This document shows positions 1 through 5,895 of a DNA stretch of 21,433 nt, in pieces. Origin of the DNA: a virus; the IMG/VR virus record IMGVR_UViG_3300017776_003333, positions 1 through 21,433 of that record; one strand, written 5' to 3'. Under the pieces are notes generated by a model that worked only from the letters and a program-made list of their open reading frames with translations, was not told the DNA's origin and searched no databases. Both the position numbers and the translations under genes were made by a program. Numbering within the stretch: position 1 is the first letter of the stretch; every line of letters starts with the position of its first letter.

Positions 1-84
1 AATAAAGGGTCAGCAAGAGTCATGACTGAACTTGAAAAAATAACCAATCCTGAACAATTTAATGCGCAATCTAATACTAATTAG
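1..84 (+). CDS. C-terminal end of an unidentified upstream gene (partial)
   Basis: A reading frame is open from the first base to a TAG at 82-84 and gives 27 residues rich in Glu, Asn and Gln. The start lies outside the window. The next gene, a lipoprotein, begins inside it at 62 in another frame. That overlap recalls Rz/Rz1 spanin pairs, in which the outer-membrane lipoprotein gene overlaps the end of the inner-membrane spanin gene, but too little of this protein is visible to test the idea. No function is assigned. Confidence 0.5.
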   Translation, partial: NKGSARVMTELEKITNPEQFNAQSNTN

Positions 85-433
85 TCTTACTGTAGTCCTT
101 GCTAGTTGCTCAATGTTGCAATCAGTAAAGCCAGTACAGGTAAAAACAATAGCTGAAAGATCACCTATATATCATCCACCTTTACCTTATCCTATGAGCC
201 TATCTTCAGTTGATTGGGAGGTAATGACACCTACAACCATGCAGGAATACTTAGATAACTTAGAGGCAGGCAACGCACCTAAGAGAGCCTTCTACTCATT
301 ATCAAGTAAAGAGTATGAGAATTTATCAATGGATATGGCAGAGATTACTAGGTACACAAAAGACATATTAAGTATTATTAAATATTACAGAGAACTTGAT
401 CAGAGAGAAGTTAATCAAGTAGAATCTAATTAA
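62..433 (+). CDS. Small phage lipoprotein, candidate outer-membrane spanin-like lysis protein
   Basis: The 123-residue protein starts with a short lipoprotein signal peptide: basic MRN, a hydrophobic stretch, then the lipobox LASC with Cys16 as the expected lipidated residue. It should therefore be exported and anchored in a membrane. A Pro- and Tyr-rich segment follows (about residues 35-45), then a mostly helical, charged C-terminal part with predicted coiled-coil character. It overlaps the end of the preceding gene and stands directly before a candidate holin and an endolysin. A spanin-like or other lysis role is inferred from that position. Similar lipoproteins occur in marine podoviruses and siphoviruses, mostly without a known function. 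At 123 residues it is longer than lambda Rz1, and it is not especially proline-rich overall, so a structural or superinfection role remains possible. Confidence 0.6.
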   Translation: MRNLILISLTVVLASCSMLQSVKPVQVKTIAERSPIYHPPLPYPMSLSSVDWEVMTPTTMQEYLDNLEAGNAPKRAFYSLSSKEYENLSMDMAEITRYTKDILSIIKYYRELDQREVNQVESN

Positions 434-456
434 TAATTTCAATAAGGAGGTTAATT

Positions 457-633
457 ATGGAAATTATGGATATCATTAACTACATCACTATGGCTGTCAC
501 AGTAGCTTCTGCAATAGCAGCTTCTACACCTACACCTAAAGATGATGCACTCTTAGGCAAGGTATATAAGTTTATAGACTTGGTAGCAATAAATATTGCT
601 AAGGCTAAAGACAAAGCACCGCAGACTAAGTAA
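457..633 (+). CDS. 58-residue membrane protein, candidate holin
   Basis: ATG at 457 follows a strong ribosome-binding site (AAGGAGG, 6-7 bases upstream). The 58-residue product has one hydrophobic segment, about residues 5-23, rich in Ile, Val and Ala. A TPTPKDD turn follows, then an amphipathic helix and a Lys-rich C-terminus. Its size, single membrane segment, charged tail and position upstream of an endolysin without a signal peptide fit a small holin-like protein. Phage proteins with the hydrophobic-TPTPKDD-helix pattern are common next to lysis or structural genes, but to my knowledge few have been tested. Its stop overlaps the start of the nuclease gene (TAATG), so the two are probably translationally coupled. 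The holin role is inferred. Confidence 0.6.
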   Translation: MEIMDIINYITMAVTVASAIAASTPTPKDDALLGKVYKFIDLVAINIAKAKDKAPQTK

Positions 634-1028
634 TGAGTGAATCCCCTGATGCTTTCGTATATAGAGCAACCCTAGATAGGGTAGTGGATGGGGATACTTT
701 AGATTGCACACTTGATCTTGGTTTTGATGTATTTCTAAACAAACAAAGAGTCAGACTCGCAGGAATAGATACACCTGAATCAAGAACTAGAAACCTAGAA
801 GAAAAAGCATTAGGTCTTAAAGCAAAAGAAAGACTAATAGAACTGTGTTCAGGCACATTTAAAGTTAAATCATTAGGTAAAGGTAAGTATGGCAGAATTT
901 TGGGCATCCCTTATACAAAAGATGGTGAAGATATTTGTCAAAAACTTATCAATGAAGGACACGCAGTTGAATATTGGGGCGGTACAAAAACCGCTAAAGT
1001 CAGAGAAGATGGAACGTGGGGAGAATAA
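633..1028 (+). CDS. Staphylococcal-nuclease-like (SNase/TNase fold) endonuclease
   Basis: This 131-residue protein matches the thermonuclease (SNase) family along its whole length. The motif VVDGDT contains Asp21, LAGIDTPES contains Asp46 and Glu49, Arg41 lies just before it, and GKYGRILG contains Arg88. These are the equivalents of the calcium ligands Asp21 and Asp40, the general base Glu43, and Arg35 and Arg87 of staphylococcal nuclease, so all key residues appear present. The family cuts DNA and RNA in a calcium-dependent way. No signal peptide is visible, so it probably acts in the host cytoplasm, perhaps in degrading host nucleic acid. The gene lies inside the lysis cassette between the candidate holin (TAATG overlap) and the endolysin (next ATG two bases after its stop). 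Confidence 0.85.
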   Translation: MSESPDAFVYRATLDRVVDGDTLDCTLDLGFDVFLNKQRVRLAGIDTPESRTRNLEEKALGLKAKERLIELCSGTFKVKSLGKGKYGRILGIPYTKDGEDICQKLINEGHAVEYWGGTKTAKVREDGTWGE

Positions 1029-1029
1029 T

Positions 1030-1491
1030 ATGCACATATCAGAAGAAGGCTTATCGCTTATAAAGAAATTTGAAGGTTGTCCAACGTCAGGCGGTTTAGC
1101 AATACCATACACATGTCCTGCAGGTGTTTTAACCATCGGATATGGACACACAAAAACAGTAAAAGAACATGATAAATGGACTATGGATCATGCAAGTTAC
1201 ATACTAAAAGAAGAGATAGAAGATGAGTATGAAGGTTTTATCAATGACCTTGTCACAGTACCACTAGAACAACATCAATTTGATGCCTTAGTTGCATGGG
1301 TTTTTAATCTTGGTTCAGGCAACTTGCAATCATCTACGCTACTTAAAATGTTGAACGCAGGTGATTATCATGCAGTACCTAATCAGATAAGAAGATGGAA
1401 CAAAGCAAATGGTGAAGTGTTAGATGGTCTTGTAAGACGTAGAGAAGCAGAAGCTAAGATGTTTGCAGGTGAAGATTGGTTTACAGTCTAA
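1030..1491 (+). CDS. Endolysin, GH24 (lambdoid / T4-type) lysozyme
   Basis: The 153-residue protein hydrolyses peptidoglycan between N-acetylmuramic acid and N-acetylglucosamine. KKFEGC carries the catalytic Glu15. CPAGVLTIGYGHT carries Cys29 and Thr35 in the C-x5-T spacing of the Glu-Asp/Cys-Thr triad. The C-terminal half has the conserved FDALVAWVFNLG and RRWNKANG...GLVRRREAE elements. Cys takes the place of the usual Asp, as in P1-type lysozymes. The Glu-to-Cys spacing (13 residues between) is longer than the usual 8 or so. ATG at 1030 is preferred over an in-frame ATG at 889 because it follows GGGGAG and lies just after the nuclease stop, and family homology begins there. There is no signal peptide or SAR segment, so release should depend on a holin. 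Confidence 0.92.
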   Translation: MHISEEGLSLIKKFEGCPTSGGLAIPYTCPAGVLTIGYGHTKTVKEHDKWTMDHASYILKEEIEDEYEGFINDLVTVPLEQHQFDALVAWVFNLGSGNLQSSTLLKMLNAGDYHAVPNQIRRWNKANGEVLDGLVRRREAEAKMFAGEDWFTV

Positions 1492-1721
1492 TGGCACTTT
1501 CTAAAAAACAAAACAAACGTCTAGGTGCAATTCTATCTGTAATGTTTGAAGAGAACACACCACAAGAACACTTACAAGAATTAGTTAGTGAAGGTTTTGT
1601 AGCTAAAGAAGGTGATAATGTTTCTATTACTCCGCTAGGTCTTAACGAAAAAAATCGCCTGTGTACGTTGAGCGGATTAAATATTATGTATGCACATGAA
1701 AAAAAAGAAGAAGCTAATTAG
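1491..1721 (+). CDS. Small unknown protein, possible winged-helix fold
   Basis: The start is the ATG at 1491 in a TAATG overlap with the endolysin stop. An earlier in-frame ATG at 1476 would only add five residues overlapping the endolysin. The 76-residue product begins with a basic segment, continues with a Glu-rich helix, and has a short VAKEGDNVSITPLGLNEKNR stretch. That recalls the wing and third helix of small MarR/PadR-like winged-helix proteins, but the resemblance is weak. It is the last rightward gene of the lysis operon and its stop overlaps the end of the convergent leftward gene by eight bases. Function unknown. Confidence 0.6.
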   Translation: MALSKKQNKRLGAILSVMFEENTPQEHLQELVSEGFVAKEGDNVSITPLGLNEKNRLCTLSGLNIMYAHEKKEEAN

Positions 1722-1732
1722 CTAATTTTTTT
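1699..1732. terminator. Candidate bidirectional terminator between convergent operons
   Basis: A perfect palindrome, AGCTAATTAGCT (1712-1723), lies where two convergent genes end and overlap. An A-rich run is on its left and seven T on its right. In either RNA this can form AGCU-AAUU-AGCU, extended past a two-base internal mismatch by A-U pairs, followed by a U-run. The core stem is short and AT-rich, so strength is uncertain. The position suits termination of both the lysis operon and the leftward operon. Confidence 0.45.
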
Positions 1733-1914
1733 ACTCTTTTTACCTTAACTTTTTTGTGTCCAAAATAATGTGCAAACAATTTTCTTGCTTGCTCTTCACT
1801 ATCCGTAGCATATGAACTGTATTCTTTAATTTCTGATATTAATTTTTTTGCTTTCCACCATCTTTGAAAGTTTTTTTCATATGGATCGCTTTTGTTATAT
1901 ATAAATGATGTCAT
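1714..1914 (-). CDS. Small basic unknown protein
   Basis: A 66-residue protein, very rich in Lys, with several aromatic residues (FQRWWKAKK) and a basic C-terminus ending in HKKVKVKRVKKLAN. The composition suggests nucleic-acid binding, but no known motif is recognised. It starts in an ATGA overlap with the coiled-coil gene upstream and is the last gene of the operon that starts at 4807. Its 3' end overlaps the convergent gene by eight bases. Confidence 0.6.
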   Translation of the reverse strand: MTSFIYNKSDPYEKNFQRWWKAKKLISEIKEYSSYATDSEEQARKLFAHYFGHKKVKVKRVKKLAN

Positions 1915-2234
1915 TTCTTTCTATTGTTAATTATTTTTTTTGTTAAATCAGGTGCTAATTTTGAATTTGGATTTCTATCAGGATGCACTTTAGACAATAT
2001 AAAAGTTAGTTCTTCTTTTGTAAAACCTAGATTATTTCCACTATTACTTGCTCTTGCTAGTCTTAAATCTCTTTCTAGCAACTGTATTCTTTGTTCTTGT
2101 AACTCTAATTTTTTTTGTTGATTCTCAATCTTTCTTTTTAAAGCACTTGTGTCTTCGTTTAGTTGTGGTGTAGTAAAGGTAACAGTTCCTGCCGTAGTTA
2201 CATTTCCACTACCATCCATAGTTAAATCAACCAT
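1911..2234 (-). CDS. Coiled-coil protein with a C-terminal J-domain-like HPD motif
   Basis: The 107-residue protein has three parts. An N-terminal Thr/Gly-rich stretch (1-25) looks like a short beta segment or tag. A strongly heptad-like coiled coil rich in Lys, Glu and Gln (about 28-62) follows. The C-terminal segment (70-107) contains LTFILSKVHPDRNPNSK. HPD at 84-86 is the signature that J-domain proteins use to stimulate the ATPase of Hsp70 (DnaK), and the helix before it plus the basic residues and Asn/Ser after it fit helices II and III of a minimal J domain. Phage proteins with this C-terminal HPD-(K/R)-x-x-N-S element are known, mostly annotated as hypothetical or DnaJ-like. Recruitment of host DnaK is an inference. 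Confidence 0.65.
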   Translation of the reverse strand: MVDLTMDGSGNVTTAGTVTFTTPQLNEDTSALKRKIENQQKKLELQEQRIQLLERDLRLARASNSGNNLGFTKEELTFILSKVHPDRNPNSKLAPDLTKKIINNRKK

Positions 2235-2237
2235 TTT

Positions 2238-2792
2238 CTATTTCCAATTATTTCCTTCATACCAACCAACTAAAGAATATCTTTTGCCTCTGCTAACTGG
2301 CATGACTCTATGATATAAAAAAGAAGGAAATACTATCACAGTTCCTTTCTGCTTGATTATGTCTTGACTGGGTGTACCTATATCCTCTGAAAACATAAAC
2401 TCTCCACCTTCGTATTCTGTGGAATCAGAAAGTTGTACTGTAATACCTAGTTTTCTTACTGATGCTCTGTTATCCATTCTCATATCAAAGTGATTGTCAT
2501 AATGACTACCTTCTTTGTATTCTGCTATTTGGAATTCTCTAAATCCATTAAGGTCAAATCCAAAACATTCACTATTAGCCATGACAATATACTTTTCTAT
2601 ATATTTGTTTATTTTTACATTGTCATTAGTGCCATATGGGAATCCAACCACTGTAGACTCTCTAATATTACTGTCTGTGTGATCATTACCAACCTTACCT
2701 GTTTGTTTGGCTTCTGTATGGAACAAAGATTTGATCTGTTCACAATCTACATCAGATACTTCTGCATCCCATGCGTACCACCAACTGTTCAT
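2238..2792 (-). CDS. 2-oxoglutarate/Fe(II)-dependent dioxygenase (PKHD / prolyl-4-hydroxylase-like)
   Basis: This 184-residue protein belongs to the double-stranded beta-helix 2OG-Fe(II) oxygenases. HxD is present in YDNHFDMRMD (His101, Asp103). The distal His161 lies in FPSFLYHRVMPV and the 2OG-binding Arg171 in GKRYSLVGW, with the typical YEGGEF element (127-132) between. The closest pattern is the PKHD-type hydroxylase / P4H catalytic domain (PiuC-like). The family couples oxidative decarboxylation of 2-oxoglutarate to hydroxylation of a protein or small-molecule substrate, which is not known here. It is cytoplasmic, with no signal peptide. Such enzymes are frequent in marine phages. Its start overlaps the stop of the upstream 49-residue gene (TAATG). 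Confidence 0.9.
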   Translation of the reverse strand: MNSWWYAWDAEVSDVDCEQIKSLFHTEAKQTGKVGNDHTDSNIRESTVVGFPYGTNDNVKINKYIEKYIVMANSECFGFDLNGFREFQIAEYKEGSHYDNHFDMRMDNRASVRKLGITVQLSDSTEYEGGEFMFSEDIGTPSQDIIKQKGTVIVFPSFLYHRVMPVSRGKRYSLVGWYEGNNWK

Positions 2793-2941
2793 TATTTCTT
2801 ATCTTTGTTCAGCCTTTGTTTAGCCTCAGAAGATAATATGATCCTGTTCCACATGTTACCCTTCTTACGCTTCCTGATTAATCCAGTGGCTTCATCAGGG
2901 CAGCTTTCTCTCCACGTTTTATCTAATTTTTTAAGATTCAT
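2792..2941 (-). CDS. 49-residue basic protein
   Basis: The frame runs from an ATG at 2941 to a TAA at 2792-2794 and is supported mainly by context: the stop overlaps the start of the oxygenase (TAATG) and the start follows AGAG in the eleven-base gap after the membrane-protein gene. The product begins with MNLKKLDKTWRESCPDEA, has a cluster of basic residues (RKRKKG), and ends with KQRLNKDKK. No motif is recognised. Confidence 0.6.
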   Translation of the reverse strand: MNLKKLDKTWRESCPDEATGLIRKRKKGNMWNRIILSSEAKQRLNKDKK

Positions 2942-2951
2942 TTTAGTTCTC

Positions 2952-3170
2952 TTATTTGTTTATATACCAAAGTTCAAACTTTTCCCATATGGCTCTACCG
3001 AAATAGTAAGGTAAAAATACTATTAATATCCAACCAAATAAAGCTAAAAATAAAAGTCCAACAACTGTAAAGAAAAATATATCTCTAATAGTATTTAAGA
3101 TGCTATTATTTTTATTTATGGTTTCTAATGGTCTACCCCATTCGTCATGTGGTTCGTTTGGCTCTCTCAT
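2952..3170 (-). CDS. Small single-pass membrane protein
   Basis: A 72-residue protein with a polar, charged N-terminus (residues 1-28), one strong hydrophobic segment, about residues 30-53 (rich in Phe, Leu, Val and Ile), and an aromatic, charged C-terminus. No cleavable signal peptide or lipobox is visible, so it should be an integral inner-membrane protein. It is embedded in an operon with a regulator and an oxygenase rather than with lysis genes. Superinfection exclusion or a membrane accessory role would be typical of such genes but is not shown here. Confidence 0.65.
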   Translation of the reverse strand: MREPNEPHDEWGRPLETINKNNSILNTIRDIFFFTVVGLLFLALFGWILIVFLPYYFGRAIWEKFELWYINK

Positions 3171-3171
3171 G

Positions 3172-3378
3172 CTATAACCTCACTCTGTTTTCTAAATTAT
3201 AAATAACACCGAGCAAAGCAAGTTCTGCTCTTTTGCCTATCATTACTTTGCCATTCTCCCATCTAGAAATAACTGATCTATTGGGAATACCACCACTGAA
3301 GTAACCTAGTTCTCTAGCTAAATCTGATTGCGTAAGATCATACTTATTTCTAAATTGTTTTAAGTCTTTACCATCCAT
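3172..3378 (-). CDS. XRE-family (Cro/CI-like) helix-turn-helix regulator
   Basis: The start is placed at ATG 3378, which forms a TAATG overlap with the upstream stop. An in-frame ATG four codons earlier (3390) would overlap further. The 68-residue protein is essentially one HTH_3 domain. DLKQFRNKYDLTQSDLAREL is the first helices, SVISRWENGK is the recognition helix with the typical SRWENG signature, and a final helix closes the fold. It lacks a C-terminal oligomerisation or peptidase domain, so it resembles Cro or an antitoxin-type repressor more than CI. The operon it belongs to is headed by a palindromic operator (4851-4866), so autoregulation and control of the other two copies of that operator is a reasonable but unproven guess. 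Confidence 0.85.
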   Translation of the reverse strand: MDGKDLKQFRNKYDLTQSDLARELGYFSGGIPNRSVISRWENGKVMIGKRAELALLGVIYNLENRVRL

Positions 3379-3863
3379 TATTTCCACCATTTAGGTTTAT
3401 TAACACCTTTGTTCCATGCAGCATAGTGTTTTTCGTTAATCATGTAATCACGATAAGCTGCAATGTGATTATACTTTCTTTTATATTTGTCAGGCATAGC
3501 CTGTGCAAAACTGGTCATTTCACCTTCTTGTATGTTCATGGGAAAGCGCAACAGACCTTCTTGCAAATCTCCCCATGATTTGTGGTTATGTCCATATCGT
3601 AATTTAAACTGCGAACACAACTCAACCCAATGCAGCAAAAGCCACCTGTAATTTTCATGAGTTGTTCTTGCCCATATAGTGCAAGGGTGATTTACAAAAG
3701 CAGGCTTGTAAAGATTGTAAACATCACAATACTGCTTGGGTGATAGTAGTCTATGTGCGGTGCATAGCATTTGTGCGCTTTCTAGCGGCATCTTGCAAAT
3801 TAATTTATCAGGCAAGTCTATAGCTGCCAAATCTGGTTCTAGTCTTACTGCAAATATATTCAT
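3378..3863 (-). CDS. Conserved phage protein of unknown function
   Basis: A 161-residue protein with a pattern I recognise from many phages: an N-terminal strand MNIFAVRLEPDLAA, then LICKMPLESAQMLCTAHR, the motif FVNHPCTIWAR, and a C-terminal AAYRDYMINEKHYAAWNKG. The conserved His, Cys, Trp and Arg residues suggest an enzyme or a DNA-binding protein. Some databases give this group names linked to pyrimidine-dimer glycosylase, but I see no clear match to T4 endonuclease V and do not assert that. It overlaps the start of the next gene by four bases upstream (ATGA) and the XRE gene downstream. Confidence 0.7.
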   Translation of the reverse strand: MNIFAVRLEPDLAAIDLPDKLICKMPLESAQMLCTAHRLLSPKQYCDVYNLYKPAFVNHPCTIWARTTHENYRWLLLHWVELCSQFKLRYGHNHKSWGDLQEGLLRFPMNIQEGEMTSFAQAMPDKYKRKYNHIAAYRDYMINEKHYAAWNKGVNKPKWWK

Positions 3864-4807
3864 AGTTTTACCTCATAATCTTTTTGTACTACACCAACAT
3901 CTTTACTACCTCTAAAATGCGCTTTTACAAATGTGTGCTTGCCATTGTTAAGTCTGCGTAAATGTTTTCTTACACTGTGAAACTTTGTTCCTTCCGACCT
4001 GCTGCCATTACTGCAACCTGTACCGCTCTCACTGCCATAAAGGTCTAATTTAAGAGTTTTATGCTCCCATGTAGGCTTTGCCCTTAGTTCACTTACTTTG
4101 TACCTGCTGCGGCTTTCTAACACCTGTGGCTTTATACCTTGCACATCTTTAGTATTAGTTATTTGCGGAAAGTGCATCATTAACATAAAAGTAGTTATAC
4201 AAGTTGATATACTTTCTGCCCAACGTATTAGTGAACGATTTGTGTACATACCATTTTCATCAGCACTAAAATCTGTGCAGTGTGCAAATGGATTTGTTTC
4301 TTCATTTTCATTTAACATATATTTAAATGTTGAGTTTTTATAAAACTCAAGCAGGTATAGATTCGGATCAAACAAAAAAGCATCATCTGCAGGAATATAT
4401 GGAATAGAACATACGCTAAATTGACTTTGTATGTTCTGATCAATATCTTTTGATGGCACATCCCACAACATGTCACAAATAACCATATTGATAACTATCT
4501 CACCTGCATCAAATTGCATGTAACACATTTCATATGGTAAGCAAAAAATTATCTCTTCAGATATTTTATTAGCTTCCTCTGTTGTTAAGGCATCTTCTTT
4601 TACGTCAATATAAAATTTTTGTGAATTTTGTATGCTTCGCGTCAACAACTTAAAATTTTGATACATATCACCTGTGGTTAAAACATCAGGTTCCATATGA
4701 TCAGGCATAAACCAATTTTTCTTGAAAGCTGAATTTGCATCTTTTGTATATCTAGAATCAAAAGTTTTGTAAGTATGAAGTAGTTTTTCTAATATTAATT
4801 TATTCAT
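3860..4807 (-). CDS. Conserved phage protein of unknown function (315 residues)
   Basis: This is the first gene of the leftward operon behind the promoter at 4836-4865, with GGAG nine bases before ATG 4807. The N-terminal two thirds are acidic and contain Cys and Met clusters with no recognisable motif. The C-terminal 50 or so residues carry HSVRKHLRRLNNGKHTFVKA followed by HFRGSKDVGVV and a terminal KDYEVKL. That HSVRKHLRRL...GK...V.AHFRG signature is shared by several phage proteins of unknown function and looks like a small basic nucleic-acid or protein-binding module. Its position at the head of an operator-controlled operon suggests an early or lysogeny-linked gene. Confidence 0.75.
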   Translation of the reverse strand: MNKLILEKLLHTYKTFDSRYTKDANSAFKKNWFMPDHMEPDVLTTGDMYQNFKLLTRSIQNSQKFYIDVKEDALTTEEANKISEEIIFCLPYEMCYMQFDAGEIVINMVICDMLWDVPSKDIDQNIQSQFSVCSIPYIPADDAFLFDPNLYLLEFYKNSTFKYMLNENEETNPFAHCTDFSADENGMYTNRSLIRWAESISTCITTFMLMMHFPQITNTKDVQGIKPQVLESRSRYKVSELRAKPTWEHKTLKLDLYGSESGTGCSNGSRSEGTKFHSVRKHLRRLNNGKHTFVKAHFRGSKDVGVVQKDYEVKL

Positions 4808-4835
4808 TCAATTTATCTCCGTAGAAAATGTAATG

Positions 4836-4866
4836 ATAATATAACATATTGTTTACATTTGTAAAC
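4836..4866 (-). promoter_or_regulatory. Leftward promoter overlapped by palindromic operator (copy 1)
   Basis: Read on the minus strand, TTTACA (4865-4860) and TATTAT (4841-4836) are 18 bases apart; TATATT (4843-4838) at 16 bases is an alternative -10. The palindrome GTTTACAAATGTAAAC (4866-4851) covers the -35 box. The rest of the 61-base gap holds the leader and ribosome-binding site (CGGAG, 4821-4817) for the gene starting at 4807. The same palindrome, exact, lies upstream of 15949 and, degenerate, upstream of 5862. Confidence 0.65.
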
Positions 4867-4868
4867 AC

Positions 4869-5045
4869 CTAGTGATATTTTCTTTTATCTTTTCCGTACT
4901 TTATAACATCATGCACAACTTCCCATTCTTCTTTGGTTAATATTTGTTTTACATTTCCTAAAGTCATGTTGATTAAATCTGCATCATGTTTGACGCTGAA
5001 CTCTTCAAGTATTTCTTGCAATAAATTTGGATTAAGTGCCATCAT
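4869..5045 (-). CDS. Small unknown protein, last gene of a five-gene operon
   Basis: Several in-frame ATGs are available (5063, 5051, 5045, 5042). 5045 is chosen because AGGAG lies seven bases before it, whereas the same AGGAG is too close to 5051. The 58-residue product starts MMALNPNLLQEILEEFS and is largely helical and acidic in the middle with a basic C-terminal tail (YGKDKRKYH). No motif is recognised. It overlaps the end of the upstream gene by 14 bases and stops two bases before the palindromic operator region of the next operon. Confidence 0.55.
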   Translation of the reverse strand: MMALNPNLLQEILEEFSVKHDADLINMTLGNVKQILTKEEWEVVHDVIKYGKDKRKYH

Positions 5046-5274
5046 TGTCATACTCCTGATCATAAAAGTATTCTGTCATTTGTTCTATATCTTCATTTGA
5101 AAGACCGCCTTTCATTATAGTCATTTGTAGAAAATCTATTACTGCGATAACTATTGGCTTGACTGAATTAACTTTTTCAACGTACTCCAAACAATCTATA
5201 AAGAGATCTTCTCTGTCTCTTAGATTCCATAGATCACGAACCATTGGTTCAATTTCAACTATTGAATTACTCAT
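5032..5274 (-). CDS. Small acidic unknown protein
   Basis: An 80-residue, acidic, predicted all-helical protein (MSNSIVEIEPMVRDLWNLRD..., ending EYFYDQEYDNDGT). The middle, VNSVKPIVIAVIDFLQM, is hydrophobic but too short and broken for a clear membrane segment. It begins in an ATGA overlap with the gene upstream, so it is probably translationally coupled. Function unknown; small acidic phage proteins of this kind sometimes inhibit host enzymes, but nothing here shows it. Confidence 0.6.
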   Translation of the reverse strand: MSNSIVEIEPMVRDLWNLRDREDLFIDCLEYVEKVNSVKPIVIAVIDFLQMTIMKGGLSNEDIEQMTEYFYDQEYDNDGT

Positions 5275-5462
5275 ACAATCACCTTTCCATTCATATTAAC
5301 TGATGCTATGTAACCTGTGTGATCACGTAACACCCAAAACTTTTTATCAGATAATCCATGTATTGCAGATAATTCTTCTACAGGATAGCAATATGTGAAC
5401 CCACTATCCGCGCGATCATGTTGATAAAGTCTGACCGCATCACCAAATAATAAAGTATTCAT
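5271..5462 (-). CDS. Small unknown protein, predicted beta-rich
   Basis: A 63-residue protein with alternating strands and turns: FGDAVRLYQHDRADSGFTY, then KKFWVLRDHTGYIASVNMNG. The pattern suggests a small beta-barrel or SH3-like fold, but there is no sequence family that I can name. The start forms a TAATG overlap with the 46-residue gene upstream and the stop forms an ATGA overlap with the next gene, so it is part of one coupled translation unit. Confidence 0.6.
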   Translation of the reverse strand: MNTLLFGDAVRLYQHDRADSGFTYCYPVEELSAIHGLSDKKFWVLRDHTGYIASVNMNGKVIV

Positions 5463-5602
5463 TACACGCTCTCCAATTTAAGCACTAACTCAGCTGCATC
5501 CCTTCGTAAATTAGGACTTAGAGCATTTTTTGATAATTGTTGTGTGGCAAGACCCAACAGAACTAATTCATGTTCTGTAACTTCTAATACAATTTTTTTC
5601 AT
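5462..5602 (-). CDS. 46-residue unknown protein
   Basis: ATG at 5602 overlaps the stop of the upstream gene and its own TAA (5464-5462) overlaps the next ATG, both as TAATG. The double coupling is the strongest evidence that this short frame is translated. The product MKKIVLEVTEHELVLLGLAT... is mainly two helices, with Leu- and Val-rich faces and a SPNLRRDAAELVLKLE segment. No motif recognised. Confidence 0.6.
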   Translation of the reverse strand: MKKIVLEVTEHELVLLGLATQQLSKNALSPNLRRDAAELVLKLESV

Positions 5603-5862
5603 TAAACTAACTCCCTTACAATTTCTACATCACTATGATGATTAGAGTCTTCCAAAGCCTCTACAAATGTTTCAAAGATACTATCTCTGTCCCATTGGTT
5701 AAACTTAGATACAATCAGACCTAACACCTCAGCATCACTAGGTGCAGCATCTTGTACATATGCTTTCTGTTTTATAGTTTGTATGAGTTGTGGCATAACA
5801 TTATGGATAATGTCATCACTGCTTGGGTTTCCATTATTAGGTACATCATTTAAGTTTTTCAT
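5602..5862 (-). CDS. Unknown acidic protein, first gene of a leftward operon
   Basis: An 86-residue acidic protein that starts with an Asn/Asp/Ser/Pro-rich, probably disordered segment (MKNLNDVPNNGNPSSDD) and continues with amphipathic helices (VMPQLIQTIKQKAYV, AEVLGLIVSKFNQW, IFETFVEALED). TTGGAG lies eight bases before ATG 5862. It is the first gene behind the promoter and operator at 5896-5924. Function unknown. Confidence 0.65.
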   Translation of the reverse strand: MKNLNDVPNNGNPSSDDIIHNVMPQLIQTIKQKAYVQDAAPSDAEVLGLIVSKFNQWDRDSIFETFVEALEDSNHHSDVEIVRELV

Positions 5863-5895
5863 TTTATTTCTCCAATTTATTAACTTAATATGTAA

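Noticed and set aside
889-1029. Longer start for the endolysin from ATG 889
   Set aside because: The added 47 residues overlap the SNase-like gene in another frame and do not resemble a SAR or signal peptide. GGGGAG precedes ATG 1030.
2490-3014. Open frame of 174 codons on the plus strand opposite the oxygenase and membrane-protein genes
   Set aside because: It is hydrophobic and Cys/Phe/Ile-rich, as expected from the complement of AT-rich coding sequence. It lacks a plausible ribosome-binding site and lies antisense to recognised genes.
3378-3863. Naming the 161-residue protein as a pyrimidine-dimer glycosylase
   Set aside because: The remembered database label could not be supported by motifs visible here, so it is left as unknown.
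4098-4343. Plus-strand frame of 81 codons within the 315-residue leftward gene
   Set aside because: Antisense shadow of a longer gene with clear conserved C-terminal motif and its own ribosome-binding site.
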